Part shown: one piece after another, positions 24,801 through 32,637 of the stretch
Position numbering within the stretch: position 1 is the stretch's first letter
Layout: each line of letters begins with the position of its first letter
NCBI GenBank assembly: GCA_964035015.1
Contig: OZ036005.1
Span: forward strand, 5,459,188-5,523,187
From: Corallium rubrum
Taxonomy: Eukaryota; Cnidaria; Anthozoa; Scleralcyonacea; Coralliidae
DNA: 64,000 nt
Direction: 5' to 3'
Translations under genes and position numbers: made by a program
Notes under the pieces: generated by a model
What the model was told of the DNA's origin: nothing
What the model saw: the letters and a program-made list of their open reading frames with translations, nothing else
Databases searched by the model: none

Positions 24801-27800
24801 CAGGACGATTTCGAATGATAATTGTGGGGCAGTGAACTAGGGTGGACATTCGAAGTAGAGTTAATTCTACTTGTCCGGTATGGTTCGTCATTCGGAGTAA
24901 CACATTATTATTATACTCTTAAAATGTTTGAAAGCAGTTTTGTTTTCCCAAGTCTGGAAAATTCAATGGTGACTTCAATGGTTGGGTATCTAGCTACTCC
25001 GGTCATAGATAGTTTGGTGACAATGATTGGACATGGATTGGACATGGGAAGCACAGGTGGCGTGTGCTGTTAGGGCGCTGCCTCTCACCGCTGTAGTTAA
25101 GCCCAGTTGGACGGGGTTAGTACTTGGATGGGTGACCGTCTGGGAATAACCCCGTTCTCGAACTTGAATTTCACGTGAGTAGAGTTTAGTTGGTCTCTCC
25201 TGTGCTTCGAGGGGTTTTCGCAGGGTTCTGCGGTTTTCCTCCCTCCGTAAAATCAACACTTAGGTCGTAGCTTATGTCGTGCACTTTAATCATGAGCCTC
25301 TGGCTCGGATGATTGGGCGACCACATCCTGTGTTTAACGACGTTAAATAAATCATTACTCATCCTATAATTACTTCCGCCAGATTGTTTTCACCTCTTAA
25401 AGTGCTTATGTCACAAAAAAATTTTTTTAACTTTTGAGTAGAGGACAAAAAGTTAGTTAATAGGTTCTTTAACATTTTCCGGTTTTCTCTTTTCATTCGC
25501 GAGATATGCGGCGCTAAACAGCAATTTTCGTGAAAATGTCGCATATCAACAAGAGTCTGGGACGAGCGTGGTGTGACGTAGCTAAGGGACTTATTAATTT
25601 TAACAATAGCTTTTTAGTACTCCTTCACATGTGAATTCGAACTTCCGTCCCTTAAGCTACGTCACACGGCTGTCGCCCCAGACCCTTTTCCGGGTTTTTC
25701 TCGGGCGCGACAATTTTTTGCTAAAAGCCAATTTTTCAAGGTTTAGAGCCGCATATCTCGCGAATGAAAAGAGAAAACCGAAAAATGTTAAAGAACCTAT
25801 TAACTAACTTTTTGTCCTCTACTCAAAAGTCAAAAAAAATTTTTTGTGACATAAGCACTTTAATTTTGGTTGAGAAATTAATAGAAATCTGACCACAAGA
25901 TTGTCATTCTAGAAGAAATGCTTGCGGAGATATGCAGTATCTGGGGGAGCACGGGTGGCGTGTGCTGTTAGCGCCTCAGTTAATGCCTCGACACGGCCAC
26001 GTTGATCCTCTCTTCTCCGCAGAGGTTCTTTCGGAGATCGGCTGTGTCAGGGATCGTCGGAGATGCGTCGAAATCGTCAGCTGGACATAAGGAGTGCGGG
26101 CGGATAGCGAAAGAAAGCGAAAAAAGAACCTCTGCCAGATTTCTGTGTCAATATGGCGGCACCAGGGGGTGTCAATAACTTTTGGAAGTCCGGGTTGTAG
26201 AAAACATGTCGAATATAACAGCAGGTTACACGACCACAGTTAATTGAATGTGTGGACAAACTAGGAAAGTTCGTTGTTTCAATGTGAGCTACACGTCGGC
26301 CGATATAAGTATGTTATCCTCTGGTTTGTTAGTGTTCGTCTGATATATTAAACGGCAAAAAACTGAGTATATTTTGTCTTTTTACAAGAAAGACATATTA
26401 TAAACATGTCATAATCATTTACCAACAAATATGTTACTAATATAGACGTGGATGGCTTAGTTATCCGTGAATTAGCAAGTCATGCAAGAAACCGACATCT
26501 TGTGCAAGAAACCTATGCAAGAAACCGACAGAAATCTGGCAGAGGCTAAATGTTATTTTCCTTTGGACTAGTTTCGCCCGCACTACTTATGTCCAGCTGA
26601 CGCCTCCGGGCATCTCCAACGACCCCCGAAACCTCCAATCTCCAAAATTTAGCCTCTGCGGAGGAGAGAGACGTTGATCCGCGTCCTTCGCAATTTAGGC
26701 ACTGGCTGCGTATGATTACCCCCAGTCCTTTATCCCTTCTGTTAATAATTTTACAAAACGTTCTGCTTTTTAGTTAGTTCAGACGCTCCCAAGAATGTGA
26801 CAAAACAAAGACCATCCAATCAAGCAACCAAACGTTTACAGTCATCTAGAAGAAACCAAGCTAACCACCCACAACTGCACCACACAGCTCCTCCCAGACC
26901 TTTCAACAGTTGGCCAAGGAACCAACAAAGTAACTCTTACGGTGGAAGATTCCCACAAGAACAAAACTTACCATTACAGTTCAACCCAATGGTACCAATG
27001 CAATGGTCACCACCACCTAGATACCCATACCATCAACACCAGTTCTGTCAGAGCTATTCCAAAGTACCACAACACTTACAGCACCCACCACCACCACCAC
27101 CAGCACCAGCAGCAGCAGCAGAGTTCATTGGTCAACATCCTCTAATTGCACAAAATGCTGATAACATGTTTAACCACCACGGTCAACCAGATCCTTGTAA
27201 TTTCCGACCACTTCCTCAAAATATGGTACCACCACCACCTTCTCAAAATATGGTACCACTACCTCCCCAAAATATGGTACCACCACCTCCTCAAAATATG
27301 GTACCACCACCTCCTCAAAATATGATACCACAACAACCTCAAAATATAATGCTAGCACCACCACCTTCTCAAAATATGGTACCACCACCTCAAAATATGG
27401 TTCCGATACCTCCTCAAAATATGGTACCACCACAACCTCCTCAAAATATGGTTCCAATACCTCCTCAAAATATAATGGTACCACCACATCAAAATGTAGG
27501 ACGACCACCTTCTCAAAACATGGTACCACCACATCCTCAAAATATGGTACCACCACCTCCTCAAAACATGGTACCACCACCTCCTCAAAACATGGTACCA
27601 CCACCTCCTCAAAACATGGTACCACCACCTCCTCAAAACATGGTACCACCACATCCTCAAAACATGGTACCACCACCTCCTCAAAACATGGTACCACCAC
27701 ATCCTCAAAACATGGTACCACCACATCCTCAAAACATGGTACCACCACCTCCTCAACACATGGTACCACCACATCAAAATGTAGGACTACCAGTAGATCA

Positions 27801-27978
27801 ACCAGGATTGCCAGAACAGTTTGCCCATCCTAATGGACACTTTGTCAATCAAGGGCAATTTATGAGCAGACCAGGATGGTTTATAGTTCCTCCACAAATA
27901 CGCCCACAAGTACCAGAAAATGGTCCAGTAGTCTCTGGTAATACTGTAATTATCACAGTTATCAACCAAAATGACTGA
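9898..27978 (+). CDS. NAF1: H/ACA ribonucleoprotein assembly factor NAF1, nine coding exons, 947 aa
   Basis: NAF1 binds dyskerin and assembles box H/ACA snoRNPs and telomerase RNP before GAR1 replaces it. Exons: 9898-10928, 13667-13775, 14452-14551, 15936-16018, 18844-19004, 20177-20228, 22577-22653, 23461-23486 and 26774-27978. All introns are GT-AG and phases join, giving 2844 nt. Residues 1-343 are an acidic, serine-rich tail ending SSSSSSDSSSSDETDSE. About residues 375-500 form the Gar1/Naf1 core, with KPLGEIESIL and FGQVKNPHYCVRFNS. KKGSDASWRHDQEPPEA then ILDYSDDEAE are hallmark NAF1 motifs. The C-terminal exon is P/Q-rich with tandem QNMVPPPP repeats. It is longer than human NAF1 mainly through both tails. 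The start at 9898 is the first ATG; an upstream coding exon cannot be excluded. A possible AATAAA is at 28095-28100. Confidence 0.92.
11111..11337. mobile_element. tRNA-like core inside inverted-repeat arms (foldback SINE), NAF1 intron 1
   Basis: The centre (about 11190-11260, minus strand) is tRNA-like: a D-arm-like GATAGCTTAACAGTTCGAGC and a B-box-like GTTCAAATCCC. The arms, about 11111-11190 and 11260-11337, are inverted copies of each other (TGACTCAAGTGGGATTTGAA against TTCAAATCCCACTCGAGTCA). Related organisation is seen at 24586-24903 and 42147-42341. Confidence 0.6.
11722..13522. repeat. 1.8-kb minisatellite, 25-bp then 30-bp units
   Basis: From 11722 to about 12375 the unit is 25 bp (TAACACCAGACTATTTTACT plus CTGGC). 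From about 12376 on it is 30 bp, gained by an inserted CCAGC-type step, and about 38 units keep exact register. CTGGC/CTGTC and TATT/TACT variants alternate. Because 30 is divisible by three, one minus-strand frame stays open for over 330 codons as a ten-residue repeat; that frame is not a gene. It lies in NAF1 intron 1. Confidence 0.95.
14715..14935 (-). mobile_element. tRNA-derived SINE, copy 1
   Basis: On the minus strand a tRNA-like head (CATAGCTCAGATCACTGC, then GGGTTCAATTCC) is followed by a body with TTGCAACTGGTCCCAG and a tail complementary to GGTGAAGGAAAATTTC. Copies of the family occur at 30760-30965, 42147-42341 and 54425-54575. It lies in NAF1 intron 3. Confidence 0.7.
15672..15910. 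mobile_element. Palindromic MITE rich in GTTCAAC
   Basis: Ends AAGGCCTGCATGGCCAAACG and CGTTTGGTCAGGCCTT bound a 239-bp foldback made almost wholly of TTCAAC/GTTGAA repeats. It lies in NAF1 intron 3, 25 bp before exon 4. Confidence 0.8.
16130..16737. mobile_element. Palindromic MITE (AGAGTGTCTTTTCC ends) carrying nested inserts
   Basis: The ends AAATCACTAGAGTGTCTTTT and AAAAGACACTCTACTGATTT mirror each other, and the inner flank contains GGCGGCCAAACGTT. An almost undamaged relative is at 36110-36470. Here the interior is split by the element at 16200-16367 and by a copy of the GTCTGGCGTTAGCCAGAGTA dispersed repeat near 16407. Confidence 0.75.
16200..16367. mobile_element. TTAA-bounded palindromic MITE, family E, nested
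   Basis: Arms AGGCTAGTTTCCACTCAGG and CTGAGTGGAAACTAGCC are bounded by TTAA. It sits inside the older element at 16130-16737. One base differs between the two ends next to TTAA. Confidence 0.7.
16943..17390. mobile_element. hAT-type MITE, copy 2, with perfect 8-bp target duplication
   Basis: Terminal repeats TAGAGGTGAGCC/GGCTCACCTCTA are flanked by CTTTAATT on both sides (16935-16942 and 17391-17398). The interior is related to 6789-7214 in reverse orientation, including GCCGAT-rich subterminal parts. It lies in NAF1 intron 4. Confidence 0.88.
17399..18843. other. NAF1 intron 4 remainder with a diffuse inverted repeat
   Basis: TTTATTCCTAATAGTC near 17630 is mirrored by GACTATTAGGAATAAA near 18040, and CACGTTCATAGA near 17610 by TCTATGAACGTG near 18774. 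This suggests an old, degraded foldback element. No exon was recognised. Confidence 0.5.
19005..20176. other. NAF1 intron 5: fragments of dispersed repeats
   Basis: It contains a GGCTAACGCCAGACGATTTG copy near 19130 and a partial left end TTAAAGTGCTTATATCAC near 19533 related to the element at 25397-25863. No exon was recognised. Confidence 0.5.
20411..20675. mobile_element. Palindromic MITE with GTTACACGATGCGATTTTT arms
   Basis: The left arm GTTACACGATGCGATTTTT is mirrored by AAAAATCGCATCGTGTAAC at the right. The centre repeats CAACTTGCAA/TTGCAAGTTG. It is nested in the outer element at 20361-22457. Confidence 0.75.
20906..21434. mobile_element. TTAA-bounded palindromic MITE, family A, copy 2
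   Basis: It has the same ends (AGTGCCACTAACCCC) and foldback body as 3177-3707, with TTAA on both sides. It is nested in the outer element of NAF1 intron 6. Confidence 0.88.
21468..22154. mobile_element. TTAA-bounded palindromic MITE, family C
   Basis: The ends GGTGGCTCCATACAGTTTCT and its mirror are bounded by TTAA. The arms exceed 300 bp and meet at a centre near 21800. It was inserted in the CCGCTTAAGAG segment of the outer element. Confidence 0.85.
22160..22408. mobile_element. Palindromic MITE around GACTATACAGAAGGGCCACT
   Basis: The arm GACCTCGCCACAGAATAAAG through AAGGGCCACT is mirrored at 22367-22408. The centre carries CAGTTTACTGGCT/CAGTTCACTGGCT repeats. Confidence 0.6.
22695..23275. 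repeat. Minisatellite with GTAGCGTAACGTCTTACAAC units, NAF1 intron 7
   Basis: About 28 units of roughly 20 bp occur, with GTAGCCGCGTA variants. The same unit in reverse complement forms the array at 37240-37625 in TIMM23. Both lie in sense orientation for their host transcript. Confidence 0.9.
23631..23905. mobile_element. Dispersed repeat with ATTAATAATTCATGAGATAA
   Basis: It contains CAATAGTTCATTCAATCAC, GCCCAAGATATTAGATGAAA and TTTTCTCGTGTTTGGATCCC. The same blocks occur at 56440-56730, some reordered or inverted. NAF1 intron 8. Confidence 0.6.
24026..24170. mobile_element. Foldback element with CACTTAATGTCTG ends
   Basis: CACTTAATGTCTGCTCCC is mirrored by GGGATCAGACATTAAGTG. Inside, GGGAAACAGTTAGTTTTG and CAAAACTAACTGTTTCCC form a second pair, and the centre is a CGAGACGAAGTCGAGG palindrome. 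Confidence 0.75.
24586..24903. mobile_element. tRNA-like core inside inverted arms (foldback SINE), NAF1 intron 8
   Basis: The minus-strand core at about 24640-24712 reads TGTAGCTCAGTCGGTAGAGT (A box) and GGTTCGGATCCCAGCTGGG (B box), resembling a tRNA-Thr gene with anticodon-position AGT. About 53-bp arms, GTGTTACTCCGAGTGACGAA and its mirror at 24850-24903, enclose it. Acceptor pairing is imperfect, so a functional tRNA is unlikely. Confidence 0.65.
25049..25365 (+). mobile_element. 5S rRNA-derived SINE
   Basis: GGTTAGTACTTGGATGGGTG, then ACCGTCTGGGAATAAC, is the 3' half of a 5S rRNA gene, including its internal promoter region. It is followed by a SINE body (GGTTTTCCTCCCTCCGTAAA, then GTTTAACGACGTTAAATAAA) rather than 5S spacer. 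The leader GGTGGCGTGTGCTGTTAG recurs near 25955. NAF1 intron 8. Confidence 0.75.
25397..25863. mobile_element. TTAA-bounded palindromic MITE, family D
   Basis: TTAA then AGTGCTTATGTCAC, mirrored by GTGACATAAGCACT then TTAA. The arms also share CTTTTCATTCGCGAGATATG. NAF1 intron 8. Confidence 0.85.
25940..26720 (+). mobile_element. 5S-SINE-related fragment split by a later insertion
   Basis: The leader GGTGGCGTGTGCTGTTAG and downstream sequence up to 26007 continue at 26671 after the element at 26008-26670. The 5S-like centre is not recognisable in this copy, so assignment rests on the leader. Confidence 0.5.
26008..26670. mobile_element. Mutator-like MITE with perfect 9-bp target duplication
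   Basis: Ends CTCTCTTCTCCGCAGAGG and CCTCTGCGGAGGAGAGAG bound 663 bp. ACGTTGATC flanks both sides (25999-26007 and 26671-26679). Nine-base duplications are the mark of Mutator-type transposition. The subterminal parts are also inverted (GTCAGCTGGACATAAG and CTTATGTCCAGCTGAC). NAF1 intron 8, about 100 bp before the last exon. Confidence 0.82.
27219..27777 (+). repeat. Coding minisatellite in the last NAF1 exon
   Basis: Units of about 24 bp encode P-P-P-P-Q-N-M-V. Roughly 20 units occur, the 3' ones most alike. Indels are in multiples of three so the frame is kept. The antisense strand also stays open for 200 codons by periodicity; that frame is not a gene. Confidence 0.9.
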
Positions 27979-28094
27979 ATCGTGAATACTGTTATGCATA
28001 AAATTATATGGCAAATAAGATATTATTTACAGTTATAGTATTTTGTCTATATCACTGTATACAGTACTTTTTTTAGTCCTGTAGGCACTTGTAA

Positions 28095-28100
28095 AATAAA
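28095..28100 (+). promoter_or_regulatory. Polyadenylation signal AATAAA of NAF1
   Basis: AATAAA lies 117 bp after the NAF1 stop codon, at a usual 3' UTR distance. It is the first clear canonical hexamer downstream. Confidence 0.5.
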
Positions 28101-28178
28101 ATAGCCTTGGGACCTCTTTAAATAATCTCTTATGAGGGATGCACTGCGAACAAAGTTTAAAAATTCTGTCTTAAATTA

Positions 28179-28527
28179 GTTCTCTGATGAAAATATTGTT
28201 GCCAATGTTTTTGCATAATCCTAAAGATGTTGTGGTAGTTAGTAATCGTGCAAAGTTTCATTTCAGTGTGAAGTTTGTATTTTGAAGCGCCGCCATTAAA
28301 GTGGCCGAGCTTGAGAAGAATGAGTCGAGCAAGCTTATGACGTCATAAGTTCTCAACTCATTCTTCTCGAACACGGCCAGCTTAATTAATGGCGGCGCTT
28401 CAAAATACAAATTTCGCACGTAAACAACAACTTTGTTTTTGAAAATTTTGAAATGAAATTTTGAACAAGTATCCTTAATAGTATGCAGAAACATTACCAA
28501 CAAATAACAATATCTTCATCAGAGAAC
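28179..28527. mobile_element. Palindromic MITE with GTTCTCTGATGAA ends
   Basis: The ends GTTCTCTGATGAAAATATTG and its mirror TATCTTCATCAGAGAAC bound a foldback whose centre is AATGGCGGCGCTTCAAAATA and its mirror, around ATGACGTCAT. Confidence 0.75.
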
Positions 28528-29124
28528 CACTTTAAACCACTTTGGAACTCCAAAAACACTTTCACATAGCCTGCCTGCGTTGCAGGCTCTCGGTTGCAGG
28601 CTCTCGGGGGAGGGAAAGGCCTCGTTGCGGGACTGAGGCGGGTGCAACTTCACATTAAATCAATTCTTTCATGCAGAAAATCCAGAAAATTTTGCCCGCT
28701 TTATGGAACCAGTGTCTTAGCCAGGAATTGTAACTTGGGTGTCCAAATTGTAAATTTGGCGCAGTGTATTCGCGGCGAAGAACGAAACTCTTTCAGCGAG
28801 GTCTTGGGGCTAAAGTGAACCTCTGCTTGAAGACGCCGTTTCTTTGATCGCGCCGACCAATGAAGCCCCTGGGTCAGATATTGACCCCACAGAAAATGTT
28901 TGATTCCTAGAAACGCATTTTTGGTCATTCCTTAGAGACAATGTCCAAAGTAGTCAAACTCCGAGGCAATTAAGGATCGACGTCATTTGAAGTGTAAAGG
29001 TACTCGGCTATCGCCTCGTGCCTCTACTCAACTTCTTTCATGTTCAAGTGACGTCAAACGAACCTTTATAAGAGTATATACGCACGGAGCTTTATGTTTT
29101 ATTTGTTAAATATAAAGTAAAAGT

Positions 29125-29280
29125 TAATAGACCTTTCCGCACGAAGTGCGTGGGATAACGCGTTGAGAGATTTGATTGGCTCGCGCAAAACTTCGGACAA
29201 CTTTGGACATTAGCCAATCAGGTTCGTCAAAAAGAAAGATCACGTGATCCGTTCACTTCATGCGGAAAGGTCTATTACCG
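29125..29280. mobile_element. Small palindromic MITE with TAATAGACCTTTCCGCA ends
   Basis: TAATAGACCTTTCCGCACGA is mirrored by CATGCGGAAAGGTCTATTA. It is 156 bp long, with CCAATCA/TGATTGG internal pairs. Confidence 0.75.
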
Positions 29281-30759
29281 AGAACCGAGGATTAAGCCAC
29301 AAACTTAATGCTGAGGACAAGGAACAGAGTTCAATTTCTGACTATACGAGTTCTACTAATTACTCGGGCTACCTATGGTAGAACGAGTCTAGGTTTCGGC
29401 TCCGTTCTTCATTTTGTCAATACGTCATCCCGTCAGGCTTCGCGAAACTGAGGCGTGCTAAAATGCTAATCTTCAGGAGTTCTTTCTTGACTTTCCTGGA
29501 TGTTCCTGGAGCTGTTCACTGAAATATACTTAATTCTTGATCAGTAATGTCGCTGGCAAGTATCCTGATCTTATATACGCTCACAATTCTTACAATTGCA
29601 CACACCGATTGCGGTAGACGGGCCGTACAACACTAGGTACCCGGACTACCCCGCTTTGCCGAGATCGTGCGTTTGTGACTATTTTTTAATTTCTTGTTAA
29701 TTTTCATCTTGCGTTTATATGAGAACCGAGGCAGTCCGCCAGCGGCCTAGCCGAGATGTCGCTTTGTGAATCTTCATGAATGCGTAGCGTGTAATTTGAT
29801 CTGTCTGCGTTCAGTTCTGCGTTGACTTCGTGCTCGCAAACGTCTGATATGTTTGAAAATGCCGTGTAAACTTTACAGTTATGACTTGTGAAAGAGATTC
29901 ACACTTTAGCGGACAGAAGGCCCTGCGGAATCGATGATTCGGGTTTATCTTTCCTAAACTCATTATTGTAGGCTTCGAAAAACAGCTGGTGTATTTTCGC
30001 TGCCTGTAATTTACAAATACGACATTGCCCGTTAAAAGCCACATTCCATTGCTTTGTTTACAATTTACATGCATTTCTCCACGGGGGGTGTGTGTGTGGG
30101 GTGGGGGAGTTACGGGGGGGGGGGGAATTGCAGCTTGTTTGGCAATCAGTAGAAGACCGCTCGGTTTGTCAAAAATTTTGCACTGTTTCGCACAGCAGGT
30201 TTTCTATATGTGCAAGGGGGCTACACCAAGGTTGCAGAAATCAGTAGCCCGAGTGAACGCCTAAGCAGGCGTCTTGTTTAGTTCAAATTTCACAAGGTTT
30301 TGTCTTTATCTGTTATACTTCCCTGGGCTTTATACAGATAAAGACCGTGCATTTATAAAGTAATTCAATTCAATTCAATTCAGTTTGTATGGGAGATAAG
30401 ACTTAAGAATAACAAAGAGAACCGCGTGAAATTTGAACTAATATAGTGTTCTTTTCCGACCACGGTTTACATTTTCGTACAATACAACACTTCAAAAGTG
30501 TTTGTTTTATTCTGGACTCTACACGTACAGTACTTAGATTGTTCCATTACTGATCACTATTATTTTATTAAAGGAACAAACCGAAACCTCAGCAAAACGT
30601 GAGTTTTCTGCCATTGTTTTGCATTTTAAAACTTGACTCTTTCGCTACTAGTGGTCTATCACCAATAAACAGTGAGTATAGCTCAGCCAGCCAACCAACC
30701 AACCAACCAACCAACCAACCAACCAAAATGCAAGCATTTGTAATAGTCCACTACTGTAC

Positions 30760-30965
30760 TAGATAGACTAGGTAATTTTGGTAAAGGAAAATTTGGAGTG
30801 TAGAATATATACATTATAATTAGACCAAACTGGCACCAGTTGCGAAAAATGCAACATCAAGGCCTTCTGGCTAGGAATTGAACCTGATGCTAGTGCAGTA
30901 CTCTGACCACTGAGCTACGGAAGCCGTTGCCAAGAGCTTGGCCACGAGTTCTATATATATAATGT
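30760..30965 (-). mobile_element. tRNA-derived SINE, copy 2
   Basis: Minus-strand head GTAGCTCAGTGGTCAGAGTA with part of the anticodon/T arm lost, then a body complementary to GGCACCAGTTGCGAAAAATG and a tail complementary to GGTAAAGGAAAATTTGGAG. Confidence 0.65.
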
Positions 30966-31035
30966 GGTAAAGCCGGGAGTAGAATTGGGTATATTACAAG
31001 TAATACTTGGCATTTCAATCGATTAAACTGGATAG

Positions 31036-31944
31036 ACTAGGTAATTTTGGTGAAGGAAAATTTCGAGATGTATTTAAGAAATGGTTCATGGTTTGGTGTG
31101 CTCCATCGAGTTTTAGTATACACCCAAACATCGTCTATTACAAATTCTGCATTCTGATTGGCAACTCAACCGTTGTCTATTCGTGATGGACACGTTTGAG
31201 AAAAATGAAAACAAACCTGAAAAAATATGGCAGTAAACTCTCGTTTTGCAGACGTTTTGGAGGAATGTTTTGAGAGTTTGATAGAAAATTCTATCCCTGA
31301 GAAAACTAAAAACGCCACAAAATATGGCATGAAGATTTTTAATGGTAAGGAACGAAATACAATTAAACCGTATTTTATTAATTAAATCTGCTTTTACTTG
31401 CCGCTCACGAGTGGTTAAATAACACAACATTTTCGTCAGTTTGCACTAGAGAAACTGTATTTTTTAGAGTAGGTACAGGGTGTATACTAAAACAATTAGA
31501 CAACTCGTCCTCGTTGTCTATTCGCTCATAGACAACTCGTCCTCGCTGTCTATTCGCTCATAGACAACTTGGAGTCGTTGTCTAATTGTTAAATGGATGC
31601 ACGCGGGAAGTTCGGAGAGCACGAAAAAAGCGTAAGAGTTGGTCGAGGCGTATTGCTCTCCAACTTCCCAAGTGCATCCATGCCTCAAGGACTAATTGGA
31701 GCACGCCAAACCATTGACCATTTCTTTTATAACAGAGAATCAGACACAAAACAACGGAAAACAATATTTATTTCGCTGATTTAAAACGAGTTTCTCATTA
31801 CGTTTGAAATTACCGTGCTCCATCGAGTTATGAAGCACGCACGGTAGCCAATCAGAAACGCCGTTGTATTCAATCTATGTTATAAAATAAATTGGTCTTA
31901 TTATATTCTACACTCGAAATTTCCCTTCACCAAAATTACCTAGT
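31036..31944. mobile_element. Element bounded by inverted SINE-tail sequences
   Basis: ACTAGGTAATTTTGGTGAAG at the left and CTTCACCAAAATTACCTAGT at the right are exact mirrors. The interior has a further inverted pair (TGGTTTGGTGTGCTCC near 31088 and GGAGCACGCCAAACCA near 31699) and tandem GTCTATTCGCTCATAGACAA. The ends equal the 3' tail of the tRNA-derived SINE. Confidence 0.55.
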
Positions 31945-32279
31945 ATACCCACTACTGTACTAGTTGGTTTATACTATCGGCAACTGAATAATTTTGATTA
32001 TTATACAACTGCATTAAAAACTGTCCAAATAACGCTAAAAATGAGTACAAATATACAGCGATATTTGGATAGTTAGTTATTTGGATAGTTAGTTATTTGG
32101 ATAGTAGAAAACCGGTTTGACAGATTTTGTTAGCCAATCAAATTTATCACTCGGGAACAACTTCATGTATGCTTATTATTTTGTCTTGGTTTTGTCCCGG
32201 TGCAAGTCACGCTACTTCTCTGGTCTTTTTAGAGTTTTCTTTTTCCATAAAAGTTTGTTGATCAGAGCAGTTGTATAAT

Positions 32280-32356
32280 AAATCTCTTATAAGATGTTTT
32301 GGTGTGTAGTATCGCTGTATATTTTTACTCGTTGTTTGTATTTTGACTCGCCCTGC

Positions 32357-32391
<35 letters not shown>

Positions 32392-32425
32392 TACAGCGAT
32401 ACTACACACCAAAACATCTAATAAG
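32280..32425. mobile_element. Foldback element ending in AAGATGTTTTGGTGTGTAGT
   Basis: AAGATGTTTTGGTGTGTAGT is mirrored by ACTACACACCAAAACATCT. The centre is GACTCGCCCTGCGGGCTCGT. Confidence 0.75.
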
Positions 32426-32637
32426 ATATAAGTATAAAGCATTGATAAAAAAATAAAAAAGTGGCTACAATACTTTCAAGGGGAAGTTACTGTATTCTTG
32501 CAGGGAATGGTTACTTTTGAAATTTCATGGTAATAGTGCTGTACACGACTTCCAGTAGTTACAAATATGTGGAACTTAACTTAATCTCTCTGTTTACCAT
32601 TAGTTTGTGTATGGTGTATATTATTTTGTCCAATTTA

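Larger units (their letters stand above)
28528..32637. other. NAF1-TIMM23 convergent intergenic region
   Basis: No coding gene was recognised between the two convergent genes. The region holds separately listed elements plus G-rich runs near 30080-30125 and a (CCAA)n run at 30691-30725. Confidence 0.6.

Noticed and set aside
27170-27777. Minus-strand open frames of 200 and 141 codons
   Set aside because: They are antisense shadows of the NAF1 coding minisatellite, kept open by its 24-bp period.
30570-30605. 25-nt plus-strand exon (after TTTTATTAAAG, before GTGAGT)
   Set aside because: Splice-like borders occur, but there are no neighbouring exons or recognisable protein sequence; chance is likely.
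31500-31590. CRISPR-like spaced repeats (GTCTATTCGCTCATAGACAA)
   Set aside because: Only two or three short units in a eukaryotic intergenic element. It is local duplication inside a foldback element.
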